Assembly (NCBI GenBank): GCA_963718605.1
Contig: OY970363.1
Span: forward strand, 3,720,001-3,784,000
Length of the DNA stretch: 64,000 nt
Origin: JACCXE01 sp963718605
Lineage (GTDB): Bacteria; Actinomycetota; Acidimicrobiia; Acidimicrobiales; JACCXE01
Reading direction: 5' to 3'
The position numbers and the translations under genes are program-made. Below are positions 24,234 through 33,291 of this stretch, one piece after another. Position 1 is the first letter of the stretch. Each line of letters starts with the position of its first letter. The notes under the pieces were generated by a model, which worked only from the letters and a program-made list of their open reading frames with translations, searched no databases and was not told where the DNA came from.

Positions 24234-26898
24234 GCGCGAAGCGTAGGAGCGCGGCGAGGGTGACAGCGATTGCGGCGACGTCGAGCGGGATCGACGCGTC
24301 GGCGCCGGTCCTCGGAATGAGCGTGACCGGCTGCGGCACCGACGGCGCGAGCGGCGCGGCGAGCCCCGCCGACAGCAGATTGACGAACACCTGCCAACCA
24401 GTCCAGCTCAGGCCATGGCCCTTCAGCCCGTACGTGTGATTGTTGGCCTCAGTTGGCTGAGGCAGCAGGCCACCCGCGATGCGGACGCGGCCCTTGCCAA
24501 CCGGCATTTCGCCGTACGCGACACCGATCGGTTCCTCGTCGGCGCTGCCTACCTTCACGGCCGCGAGTCCCGCGACGACGCCGCCGGCTTTCTTCCACGC
24601 GTCGGTATTCACGATCGACTGCGGTGCTTCGCATTTGATGTTTCCGCAGTCGCCGCCCGTGCCCGGCGCGATGAGGTAGCCCAGGCCACCCGGGTCGTAG
24701 GTCTGACGGCGGTGATCGAGCCCGGCGCCGCTGCCATCGGCCGCTCCGGCCACGTCAAGGCCTTGGGTCAGCGGCATCTTTTCGTACGTCGGTTCCTCGT
24801 TGCCGGGCTGGGTGAACGAAATCCATCCGCCGTATTCGACGCCCTTCACGACTTGATTGGCGGCCACGATGCCGAGCGGCGCGAGTGCGTCGAGCGCGTG
24901 GTCGGTCAAGACGAGGTTGCCGCCGTTCGACGCGTACGCCTTCAACGCCGCGAACCAGCGGTCGCGGTCCGCGCCGGACACCCCGGGCGCCGAGTCATCA
25001 GCCAGCACGTAGGTCGACACGCCATCGAGCACGTGGGGGTTCGCGAGGATCGCCGCCGGGGTGATCGGCTTGACCGAGTCGCTCAGGCCGTTGAACACAT
25101 CGGTATTGGCGACGTCGTAGGGCAGATTCGGCTGCGGCACCGCATTCGCGGACGAGAACGTGATGTGCGCGGTGAGCAGCGCGTTTCCGCTCGGCTTGAT
25201 TCGCCAACGGCCGGGCTGCGGGTCGTTGAGGTCGATTTTGCTGCCGGCCGCTAAGTAGGTCGCCTCCTGCACGTACGCGGTCGCTACGTCGTACCAACCC
25301 ACGGGGTCACCCTCATGCTCTTGGCCGTAGCGCTGCAGCGTGATCTCGTTCGTGCCCAGCACCACGCCGCCGGCGTTGTTCGCGGTGAACGCCGCACTCA
25401 TGCCGGAGTTGCGCACGCCGTCGGTCGGGCCCTTTACGACGAACTCCTTACCGCCGCTCGCGACGGCGAGCAGGTCGATCGGTGCTTGCGCGGGCGCCGA
25501 GCTCGGCGCCGGCACCGAAGCGGTGCGGACCTTGCGGTGCACCGACGGCGCGTACCCGACGGTCAGCGTGATCGGCGCGGCCGGCTTCGGTGCGGACAAC
25601 GCGGCGATCCCGCCGAAGATGATGCCCTTGTTGCCGTCGATGTGGACCTGCTCGAGCGGCGGAATGAAGGCCGTGTTCGGGAAGAGATGACTGTGCGCCA
25701 TTTCATTGCCCAGCCCAATCGCGTCGAGGCCGACCGACGAGCTCATCCAGCCGTCGATGGTTCCCGTCGTCTGATACGCGATGGTGTCCCACGATGTGCC
25801 CCACTGATCCGCGCACATCGGAACGAACGCGGTCCCGCCGATAAGCAGCGGTATCTCGACGGGTCCCGGGCAACTTCCCGGCGCCGCAATGAAAGGTGAA
25901 TACGCGAGCCGCTTGTTCGCATCGGCGTACACCGCGCTTGCGAGCTGCACCACCTTGGCCGTGTCCCCCCGGTTCTTGCCGCCACCCGGCAGCAGCGTGT
26001 AGCTGAACGACGGGGCGCCGTTCATGCCATGCAGATCGAGCGCTCCGACGAACGGCTTGCCGTGTGCGAGCGCGCGCTCGCGCCGCAAGTAGGCGCCGAA
26101 ACCGATTGCTTCAGGTTCCACGTTCGGGGTGTAGGTCGGATTCGAAAACCCGAGGCCGGGCCACTCGCGGTTGAGATCGACGCCGTCGCCGTTGTACCGC
26201 TGGTAGAAGACACCCCCCTGCGAGACGTCCCCACACGACCAGCCGTCCGGGTTGGACAACATGAAGTACAGGACGTTGTTCTTCAGCACCTCGCCCGCGG
26301 TGGGCCCCGAGTCGGTCGGTTCGAGAATGTGCTTGGTGGGCTCGGTGGCGGCCCAGGTGACCAGATCCTCGGCGGCGCGGATGCCGCCCTCGATGCCCGC
26401 GCGCTCGATGCCGTGGATCGACAGCGAATAGGCGTAACGGCTTCGGTCCGCGTACGCGACCGGCGAGTTGTTGTCGGTAACGACGAGGACGTAGAGATCC
26501 TTGCGGTTACGGGCCAGCGTCGTGGTCGGCAGCCCGGCGGACTGCATGTCCAGGCCCGCGAACTCGGGAACCGTGGCCTTCAGGTCGTGCAGATTCACCA
26601 GCTTGGCGAAGCGCGGGAACTTCTGTTGCAGGAACTTCAATCCCGCGATGGTCTCGTCCAAACCGAGGAAATTCGCGGCGCAGACCTTGCCCTTGGCCCA
26701 CGGGCTCGACCCGGGCAGGCCCTTCGTGCACGCCTGCGGATCAGGAAAGACCCTTCCGTACGCCGCATACGTCGAGTCGTTGGCGGCCGCGGGCGAGGCC
26801 GTGCTCTTGCCGGGCGCCGCGTTCGCGCGATTGGTCGGAGCCAGCCAGGCGACGAGCGCGACGAATGCGATCAGTAAAGACAATCCCCGGCGAAGCAT
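24202..26898 (-). CDS. Secreted M14 zinc carboxypeptidase with a sorting-signal-like C-terminus
   Basis: The 898-residue exported protein starts with a signal peptide (about 1-28, ending ANA). The M14 catalytic domain (about 80-430) shows the zinc motif HGIERAG (His162, Glu165), DLNREWPG and LDLHGMNGAPS. A large C-terminal region follows, with a beta-rich domain and an NVFNGLSDSV-type segment. The extreme C-terminus reads IPRTG (861-865), a hydrophobic helix and RARRRL. This resembles an LPxTG cell-wall anchor with Ile in place of Leu. It probably trims peptides or cell-wall material outside the cell. It overlaps trmD by 32 bases. Confidence 0.85.
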   Translation of the reverse strand: MLRRGLSLLIAFVALVAWLAPTNRANAAPGKSTASPAAANDSTYAAYGRVFPDPQACTKGLPGSSPWAKGKVCAANFLGLDETIAGLKFLQQKFPRFAKLVNLHDLKATVPEFAGLDMQSAGLPTTTLARNRKDLYVLVVTDNNSPVAYADRSRYAYSLSIHGIERAGIEGGIRAAEDLVTWAATEPTKHILEPTDSGPTAGEVLKNNVLYFMLSNPDGWSCGDVSQGGVFYQRYNGDGVDLNREWPGLGFSNPTYTPNVEPEAIGFGAYLRRERALAHGKPFVGALDLHGMNGAPSFSYTLLPGGGKNRGDTAKVVQLASAVYADANKRLAYSPFIAAPGSCPGPVEIPLLIGGTAFVPMCADQWGTSWDTIAYQTTGTIDGWMSSSVGLDAIGLGNEMAHSHLFPNTAFIPPLEQVHIDGNKGIIFGGIAALSAPKPAAPITLTVGYAPSVHRKVRTASVPAPSSAPAQAPIDLLAVASGGKEFVVKGPTDGVRNSGMSAAFTANNAGGVVLGTNEITLQRYGQEHEGDPVGWYDVATAYVQEATYLAAGSKIDLNDPQPGRWRIKPSGNALLTAHITFSSANAVPQPNLPYDVANTDVFNGLSDSVKPITPAAILANPHVLDGVSTYVLADDSAPGVSGADRDRWFAALKAYASNGGNLVLTDHALDALAPLGIVAANQVVKGVEYGGWISFTQPGNEEPTYEKMPLTQGLDVAGAADGSGAGLDHRRQTYDPGGLGYLIAPGTGGDCGNIKCEAPQSIVNTDAWKKAGGVVAGLAAVKVGSADEEPIGVAYGEMPVGKGRVRIAGGLLPQPTEANNHTYGLKGHGLSWTGWQVFVNLLSAGLAAPLAPSVPQPVTLIPRTGADASIPLDVAAIAVTLAALLRFARARRRLQPLS

Positions 26899-26907
26899 CG
26901 TCGGAGC

Positions 26908-27459
26908 TTATGAGTTGAGACCGAACGACATCCCTTTGAGGAACAGGTCCGCGTCGCGCTGACGGGGAAAGCGGTTGGCCAGTTCGTGAAACGCGGCGCT
27001 GTGGTCGCTGTGGAGCAGGTGCGCGAGTTCGTGGACCAGGACCGCGTCGATGACGTATTGGGGTGCGCCTTGCAGGCGAGCGCTGATGCGGATCGTGCCG
27101 TCGGCCGCGGTGCAGCTGCCCCACCGCGAGTTCTGCCGCGTCGACCAGTGCACTGACGAGGGCTTCGCCTCGCCTTTTAGGTAGACGCGGCTGAGGTGGA
27201 GAGCGCGCTCATGCAAGGCCTTGTCGGTGGGTCGTTCTCGTTCGCGGCCAGCGATCAGCTTCTGGCTCAGCTCGTCCGCGTACAACTGGCGGTCTGCTTT
27301 CGAGAGGCGACGGGGCACGACCACGACGATGCGATCGCCCTCCCAGTGCGCGGCGATCGTCTTACGGCGCTTGTCCGATACTCGAATTTCTACGTCGGGC
27401 CGCTCCGACGTGGTCGGTACGACTGGTTCGTCGAAGAGGGTGGCCTGCGCCGCTTCCAT
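26908..27459 (-). CDS. YgjP/SprT-like zinc metallopeptidase family protein
   Basis: The 183 residues from ATG 27459 contain RQNSRWGSCTAADGTIRIS and the zinc site VHELAHLLHSDHSAAF (HExxH), followed by a tail with basic residues. This is the DUF45/YgjP-like family, intracellular and of uncertain substrate. The ATG shares one base with the GNAT gene stop (TGATG). The M14 gene starts ten bases downstream. Confidence 0.85.
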   Translation of the reverse strand: MEAAQATLFDEPVVPTTSERPDVEIRVSDKRRKTIAAHWEGDRIVVVVPRRLSKADRQLYADELSQKLIAGRERERPTDKALHERALHLSRVYLKGEAKPSSVHWSTRQNSRWGSCTAADGTIRISARLQGAPQYVIDAVLVHELAHLLHSDHSAAFHELANRFPRQRDADLFLKGMSFGLNS

Positions 27460-27971
27460 CAGAGCGACGGTATAGGGCGGGTGTAACGCAGCTCGTGGAT
27501 GGGCGCGCTGCGCCACACCTCGTCCTTCTCGGCGCCGTCGGGAATCCAGCCGGCGAGTTCGTAGAAGCGGCGGGCGCGCGCGTTGGTGTCGAGCACCCAG
27601 AGAATTGCGTCCGTAAAGCCCAGGGTGCGCAGCTCGGCGACCGCGGCGTCCATCAGTGCGCGGCCCGCGCCTGTCCCCCAGGCTGCGGGTGCGGCGTAAA
27701 TCGCGACCACCTCACCGATGGACGGCGCGGCGCCCTCGTCACGCGACGCACGCAGGTTTACGAACGCAACCACGGTGTCATCGTGAACCGCGACGAACGT
27801 CTCCGACTCGCCTTCGCCGAGCACGCGCGTCCACAACGCAATGCGTTCGTCGACGTCGAGCGACGCGAGGAATTCCTCACCCAGCGACGCATAGGTGACA
27901 CGCCACGACGCGATGTGCACGCGTCCGATGGCCGGCGCGTCCGCGAGCGTGGCGCGTCGGACGAGGGGCAC
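27459..27971 (-). CDS. GNAT family N-acetyltransferase
   Basis: The 170-residue protein has the GNAT fold: an N-terminal strand (VRRATLADAPAIGRVHIASW), the central EVVAIYAAPAAWGTGAGRALM with the acetyl-CoA pyrophosphate loop (about 100-118), and the C-terminal WVLDTNARARRFYELAGW. The GTG at 27971 directly follows the rimM stop. The longer open frame upstream would overlap rimM and is rejected. The acceptor is unknown. Confidence 0.88.
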   Translation of the reverse strand: MPLVRRATLADAPAIGRVHIASWRVTYASLGEEFLASLDVDERIALWTRVLGEGESETFVAVHDDTVVAFVNLRASRDEGAAPSIGEVVAIYAAPAAWGTGAGRALMDAAVAELRTLGFTDAILWVLDTNARARRFYELAGWIPDGAEKDEVWRSAPIHELRYTRPIPSL

Positions 27972-27973
27972 GG

Positions 27974-28435
27974 TCAGTCGAAGAGGCCGTCGGGCACGTC
28001 GACGGTGACCGAGTGATCCGTGGTGCCGGTGACGAAACGCAGCGGCACCAGGCCGCCTGAGTCGAGCACGAGCAGGTCCGACGCCGGGTTGGCTTCCACC
28101 GACGTGACCTTGCCGCGACCGGTGCCGTGTTGATCGATCACTTCGAGGCCGACGAGTTCGTGCACCCACAAGGCGTCGGGGTCTTCGAGCGGTTCCGCGT
28201 AGAGGTCGCGGTGCGCGATTTCTTCGGAGGCCTCGCGGCTGAAGACGTTGTCGAACTGCACGATCCAGCGATGCGCGAACGTCGACGACGTCACGACCGT
28301 GAGGGGGCGGCCGCCCTCGCCGTCGAGCACCAACACGGCTCCAGGCGCGACGCGCTCGTCGCGGTTCGTGATGAGTGAGACGACTACCTCGCCGCGCAGG
28401 CCGTGCGGCTTGTCGACGCGACCTACCAGCAGCAC
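27974..28435 (-). CDS. rimM: 16S rRNA processing protein RimM
   Basis: RimM binds S19 and assists 30S head maturation. The 153 residues show the N-terminal barrel (LLVGRVDKPHGLRGEV) and the PRC-barrel C-terminal domain (LWVHELVGLEVID and ASDLLVLDSGGLVPLRFV). The GTG start at 28435 is six bases after khpA. The rpsP-khpA-rimM-trmD-rplS order is standard, here interrupted by three genes after rimM. Confidence 0.95.
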   Translation of the reverse strand: MLLVGRVDKPHGLRGEVVVSLITNRDERVAPGAVLVLDGEGGRPLTVVTSSTFAHRWIVQFDNVFSREASEEIAHRDLYAEPLEDPDALWVHELVGLEVIDQHGTGRGKVTSVEANPASDLLVLDSGGLVPLRFVTGTTDHSVTVDVPDGLFD

Positions 28436-28441
28436 TGGCTG

Positions 28442-28696
28442 CTAGTCGACGATGTCGACGGTGGCTTCAACCCCGGCCCGGGCGCCCGCGGCGCGCACGA
28501 CGGTGCGAATGGCCTGGGCGTTGCGGCCGCGGCGGCCAATGACGCGGCCCATGTCGTCCTTGCCGACCGACAGGCGCAAGTCCACCGCGCCGTCAGTGTG
28601 ATCGGCTTCGATCGAGACCTCATCAGGTGAATCAACGAGCTGGCTCGCGACGTACGCGAGCACCGTCTCGGGTGTGTCGGAACCGAGCTCGGCCAC
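28442..28696 (-). CDS. khpA: KH-domain RNA-binding protein KhpA
   Basis: The 84-residue protein is a single type-II KH domain with the GxxG loop in VIGRRGRNAQAIRT. KhpA partners with KhpB/Jag in post-transcriptional control of cell division and envelope genes. The GTG at 28696 follows the rpsP stop by two bases, so the two are coupled. Confidence 0.92.
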   Translation of the reverse strand: MAELGSDTPETVLAYVASQLVDSPDEVSIEADHTDGAVDLRLSVGKDDMGRVIGRRGRNAQAIRTVVRAAGARAGVEATVDIVD

Positions 28697-28698
28697 GA

Positions 28699-28983
28699 CT
28701 ACTTCTTCGCCGGCTTGGCCGGCTTCGACGCCTCGAACTGCTCCCAGGCACCGCTGATCTTGAGCAGCTTGCCGACGGTCTCAGTGGGCTGGGCGCCCTT
28801 CTGCAACCACGCGACTGCCTTGTCGTTGTCCATGTTGATCACCGACGGTTCGGCCCGAGGGTCGTAGTTACCGAGGATCTCGATGAAGCGGCCGTCGCGC
28901 GGCGAACGCGCATCGGCAACCACCACGCGGTAGGTGGGCTGCTTGGTTTTTCCCATCCGCATGAGGCGGAGCTTGACGGCCAT
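28699..28983 (-). CDS. rpsP: 30S ribosomal protein S16
   Basis: The 94 residues start with AVKLRLMRMGKTKQPTYRVV, followed by ADARSPRDGRFIEILGNYDP and WLQKGAQPTETVGKLL, all typical of S16, with a short Lys/Pro tail. The ATG is at 28983, seven bases after the ffh stop. Confidence 0.97.
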   Translation of the reverse strand: MAVKLRLMRMGKTKQPTYRVVVADARSPRDGRFIEILGNYDPRAEPSVINMDNDKAVAWLQKGAQPTETVGKLLKISGAWEQFEASKPAKPAKK

Positions 28984-28990
28984 TTGTTCC

Positions 28991-30331
<1,341 letters not shown>

Positions 30332-30351
30332 AGCCCGCCGATGGTACTGGG

Positions 30352-32010
30352 CTAGGTCACCTTGATTGGAATGGTGACCGTCGCCGTCGAATCTCTGGCG
30401 TCCGTCGCGCCGCACGACGGCCCCGACTTGATCGTAAACACAGCTTTGAAGTCGCCGGCCTTCGCGTAGGTGTGCTTCCGCTCGCGGGACATCTTGCCCG
30501 GACCATCCGCGACGTTTTCGGAGCACGCCATGCACGCAACTTCGCCAGCTGCGTCAGGATCGCCATAGTCGACGGTCACGCCATCGAAGCAAGGCCCCTC
30601 GCTGAACGACCGCGAATCGTGCGTGGCGTAAATCTTGAAGTGCACCGACTCGCCGGCCTTCACGGCGGCCTTGTCGGGGCAGACCCAGCCCTGAAGCGGG
30701 CCTGTGTCGAGGATCGCCTGGCAGCTGGTGCCGGTGCCTCCGCTGCCGGAACCAGTGCTGCCGCCTGAGCCGCCATCGGTGGGCGTGACGCCGGTCGTGT
30801 CGGTCGACGGCTGCTCGATGTACTTGTCGTGGGCGGCGGCCGCGGTGACCATGTCGCCGTTGTCGGACGTGAACAGGTACGCGGGCACCAGGAACAGCGC
30901 GCCCCGACTGTCGCCTTGCAGCATGAGGCCGACGTCGGCCTTCGTGAGGGTGATCACGGTCGGTTCGACCGAGCCGCCATCGGGCGCGGGCTCGGACGTC
31001 ACCGCGTCATCCGGCGCTGGAGCGACGGCTGAGGACGCCGCGTTTGCCGACGCCGCCGGCGAGGACGCGGTCGCTTCGGGCGCGCCCATGTCCAGGGTTT
31101 CGCGGCCGTCCGTCGCGTACCGAGCCGTCATCGATTCGTTGAGGCGGTCAACCGCGCGCTGCAGGCTCGCGAGGTCATAGGACCCGAGCGACTTCGCGTC
31201 GCCGAGATACCCATTGGCGCCCGTGATCGTCTTCGTGCTGTCCACGGTGACGAACGCCTCGAAGCCCTCGACGCTGTGTCCGTCGAACGTCGGCAGAAAG
31301 CGCACGTTGAATCCGAAGTCGTCGAGGGGTTCGACCGTGACCTTCGGGTCGTGCAGATCGACACCACCCGAGCGCAGAGCGTCCGTCGCGATCTGCTGCG
31401 CCTCCGCCTTGGTCGGTGCGGTGGCGGGCTTCACTCTGGTGGTAGGCGGCGTCGGGGTCGCGTCTTCGCACACCGGCGGACTCGCGGCGGTATCGCTCGG
31501 CACGGCCGCGTCGGGAGCGGTTGGCTCAGAGGGAGGTATCGAACAGCCGCCGCCGCTGCTGCTATTGCCGCTTCCGAGCGGATACGACCAATACATCGAG
31601 AACGAACCGCCGCCTTTCGCGACGTAGAGCGCTCCACCCGTGGTTGTGACTACCTCTTTGCCCGTCTGGCCAACGGTCCACCCATCGGGCGCGGTCGTCA
31701 CCGCACCCTTCACGCCCAGGGCCTTGGCCAGCTTCTCGGTGGCCGACTTCGATCCGTCGCCAAGTTGGTAGGCCTTGCCCGTCTTCGCGTCGACCGTGAC
31801 GCCTTTGGCCAACTCGTAGTGGATGTTGGCCCGCAGCATCATGTCGGCGGCCGGCGCGCCCGCCGCGGACTTGGTCTCGGCGTTGCCGTTCGCCGCTACC
31901 TGACCGGGCAGCTTCGGCAGATCGGTGCCGCACGCCCCCAGTACCAGTGCGAGGACTGCCGGACCGATGACGAAGAGACGAGCACGCATGACGGTTGGAC
32001 GGTCCCGCAT
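30352..32010 (-). CDS. Putative lipoprotein with Cys-rich C-terminal domain (distal part of the ftsY reading frame)
   Basis: Within the fused frame, ATG 32010 (or 31989) begins a complete lipoprotein leader with RARLFVIGPAVLALVLGAC, which would be meaningless inside FtsY. About 550 residues follow: Ala/Thr/Ser/Pro-rich linkers, a mixed region with VTVEPLDDFGFNVRFLP, a Gly/Ser-rich spacer and a C-terminal domain with several Cys (GPCFDGVTVDYGD, CMACSEN) and a PKD-like strand pattern (HTYAKAGDFKAVFTI). No enzymatic motif is seen. It is probably a separate gene of unknown function. Confidence 0.6.
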   Translation of the reverse strand: MRDRPTVMRARLFVIGPAVLALVLGACGTDLPKLPGQVAANGNAETKSAAGAPAADMMLRANIHYELAKGVTVDAKTGKAYQLGDGSKSATEKLAKALGVKGAVTTAPDGWTVGQTGKEVVTTTGGALYVAKGGGSFSMYWSYPLGSGNSSSGGGCSIPPSEPTAPDAAVPSDTAASPPVCEDATPTPPTTRVKPATAPTKAEAQQIATDALRSGGVDLHDPKVTVEPLDDFGFNVRFLPTFDGHSVEGFEAFVTVDSTKTITGANGYLGDAKSLGSYDLASLQRAVDRLNESMTARYATDGRETLDMGAPEATASSPAASANAASSAVAPAPDDAVTSEPAPDGGSVEPTVITLTKADVGLMLQGDSRGALFLVPAYLFTSDNGDMVTAAAAHDKYIEQPSTDTTGVTPTDGGSGGSTGSGSGGTGTSCQAILDTGPLQGWVCPDKAAVKAGESVHFKIYATHDSRSFSEGPCFDGVTVDYGDPDAAGEVACMACSENVADGPGKMSRERKHTYAKAGDFKAVFTIKSGPSCGATDARDSTATVTIPIKVT

Positions 32011-33252
32011 GCGCGCCTGGTTCCTATTCGTCGACAGAAAAAGCGCGTCGACGAACTCGTCGGGGTCGAAATCGATCAAATCGTCCGCGCCTTCACCGAT
32101 GCCGACGAGCTTGATGGGGATCCCCAGTTCGGCCTGAATGGCTAACGCGATGCCGCCCTTGGCCGTGCCGTCGAGCTTGGTCAACACCACGCCGGTCACT
32201 CCAGCGGCGTCGGCGAACTCGCGCGCCTGGGCCAGCCCGTTGTTGCCCGTGGTCGCGTCGATCACCAGCAGCGTTTCGGTCAGCGTGCCGGGCCCGCGCT
32301 CGGCGATGCGGTGCACCTTCTTCAGTTCTGCCATCAAGTTGACCTTGTTGTGCAGGCGGCCCGCGGTGTCGGCGAGGATCAGGTGCGCGCCGCGCGCGGC
32401 GCCGGCTTCGATCGCGTCGAACACCACCGAGCCGGGGTCGGCGCCCTCAGCGCCGCGGACAATTTCGCTCCCGGTTCGTTCGGCCCATAGCTGGAGCTGG
32501 TCGCCCGCCGCGGCCCGGAAGGTGTCGCCCGCCGCCAGCATGACCTTCTTGCCGTCGTTCACCTCTCGGCGCGCGAGCTTGCCGATCGTGGTCGTCTTGC
32601 CCACGCCGTTGACGCCGACCATCAACCACACGCTCGGCCCCGACTCCGCCGTCTTCAACGTGCGATCGCCAACCAGACGGCTCTTGAGATCGGCTTTGAG
32701 CGCGTCGAGGAGGTCGTCGGCGGTCTTGATCTTGTCGGCCTTGGCCGCGGCGCGCAGGTCCTCGATCACGGCCATCGTCGTGGACACGCCAAGGTCGGAA
32801 CGGATGAGGGCCTCTTCGAGGTCGTCCCACGTCGTGTTGTCGATCGGGCGGGAGCGGACGCCGCCGACGAAACCCGACAGCGTGGCGCGGGCGCGACCCA
32901 GCCGGTCCCGCAGGCGCGGCTTGGTGGTGGGCTCGGGTTCAGGTGCGGCCTCCGGTTCCGGTTCGACGACGACCGGTGGCGCTTCGACAACGGGCGGTGG
33001 TGATTCGACGACCGGCGGTTCGACGACGGCGGGCGCGGGTTCGACGACAACCGTCGGCGGCGCCTCGGTAACCGGCGGCACCAGGTCGACCGGTCGCGGC
33101 GTGACGCTGGGCCGCGGCGCCTCCGGCGGCCGCCGGGTCGGCGGACCGATGTCGGGCCGCTTCGTCCGGCGCGAGGCGGTGCCGAGCCGGATCAGCGAGA
33201 CAACGAGCAGCAGGAACGCAGCGACGATGAGAACAAGAAGAACGGCTTGCAT
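30352..33252 (-). CDS. ftsY: FtsY, SRP receptor GTPase, read in frame into a downstream lipoprotein gene
   Basis: The first 409 codons (33252 to about 32024) encode FtsY. They give an N-terminal membrane helix, a Pro/Val/Glu-rich acidic linker (about 30-110), and the NG domain with VNGVGKTTTIGKLA, AAGDTFRAAA, DTAGRL and TKLDGTAKGG, ending in DFDPDEFVDALF. FtsY should stop there. Instead the frame continues through LSTNRNQAR into a lipoprotein for a total of 966 residues. One extra T in the five-T run at 32038-32042 would give FSVDE and then TAG at 32024. The fusion is therefore probably a one-base deletion, real or artefactual. Confidence 0.9.
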   Translation of the reverse strand: MQAVLLVLIVAAFLLLVVSLIRLGTASRRTKRPDIGPPTRRPPEAPRPSVTPRPVDLVPPVTEAPPTVVVEPAPAVVEPPVVESPPPVVEAPPVVVEPEPEAAPEPEPTTKPRLRDRLGRARATLSGFVGGVRSRPIDNTTWDDLEEALIRSDLGVSTTMAVIEDLRAAAKADKIKTADDLLDALKADLKSRLVGDRTLKTAESGPSVWLMVGVNGVGKTTTIGKLARREVNDGKKVMLAAGDTFRAAAGDQLQLWAERTGSEIVRGAEGADPGSVVFDAIEAGAARGAHLILADTAGRLHNKVNLMAELKKVHRIAERGPGTLTETLLVIDATTGNNGLAQAREFADAAGVTGVVLTKLDGTAKGGIALAIQAELGIPIKLVGIGEGADDLIDFDPDEFVDALFLSTNRNQARMRDRPTVMRARLFVIGPAVLALVLGACGTDLPKLPGQVAANGNAETKSAAGAPAADMMLRANIHYELAKGVTVDAKTGKAYQLGDGSKSATEKLAKALGVKGAVTTAPDGWTVGQTGKEVVTTTGGALYVAKGGGSFSMYWSYPLGSGNSSSGGGCSIPPSEPTAPDAAVPSDTAASPPVCEDATPTPPTTRVKPATAPTKAEAQQIATDALRSGGVDLHDPKVTVEPLDDFGFNVRFLPTFDGHSVEGFEAFVTVDSTKTITGANGYLGDAKSLGSYDLASLQRAVDRLNESMTARYATDGRETLDMGAPEATASSPAASANAASSAVAPAPDDAVTSEPAPDGGSVEPTVITLTKADVGLMLQGDSRGALFLVPAYLFTSDNGDMVTAAAAHDKYIEQPSTDTTGVTPTDGGSGGSTGSGSGGTGTSCQAILDTGPLQGWVCPDKAAVKAGESVHFKIYATHDSRSFSEGPCFDGVTVDYGDPDAAGEVACMACSENVADGPGKMSRERKHTYAKAGDFKAVFTIKSGPSCGATDARDSTATVTIPIKVT

Positions 33253-33291
33253 GAGGCCAGCGAGCCTATGGGCAGATGCGGGGCGGCTTGG

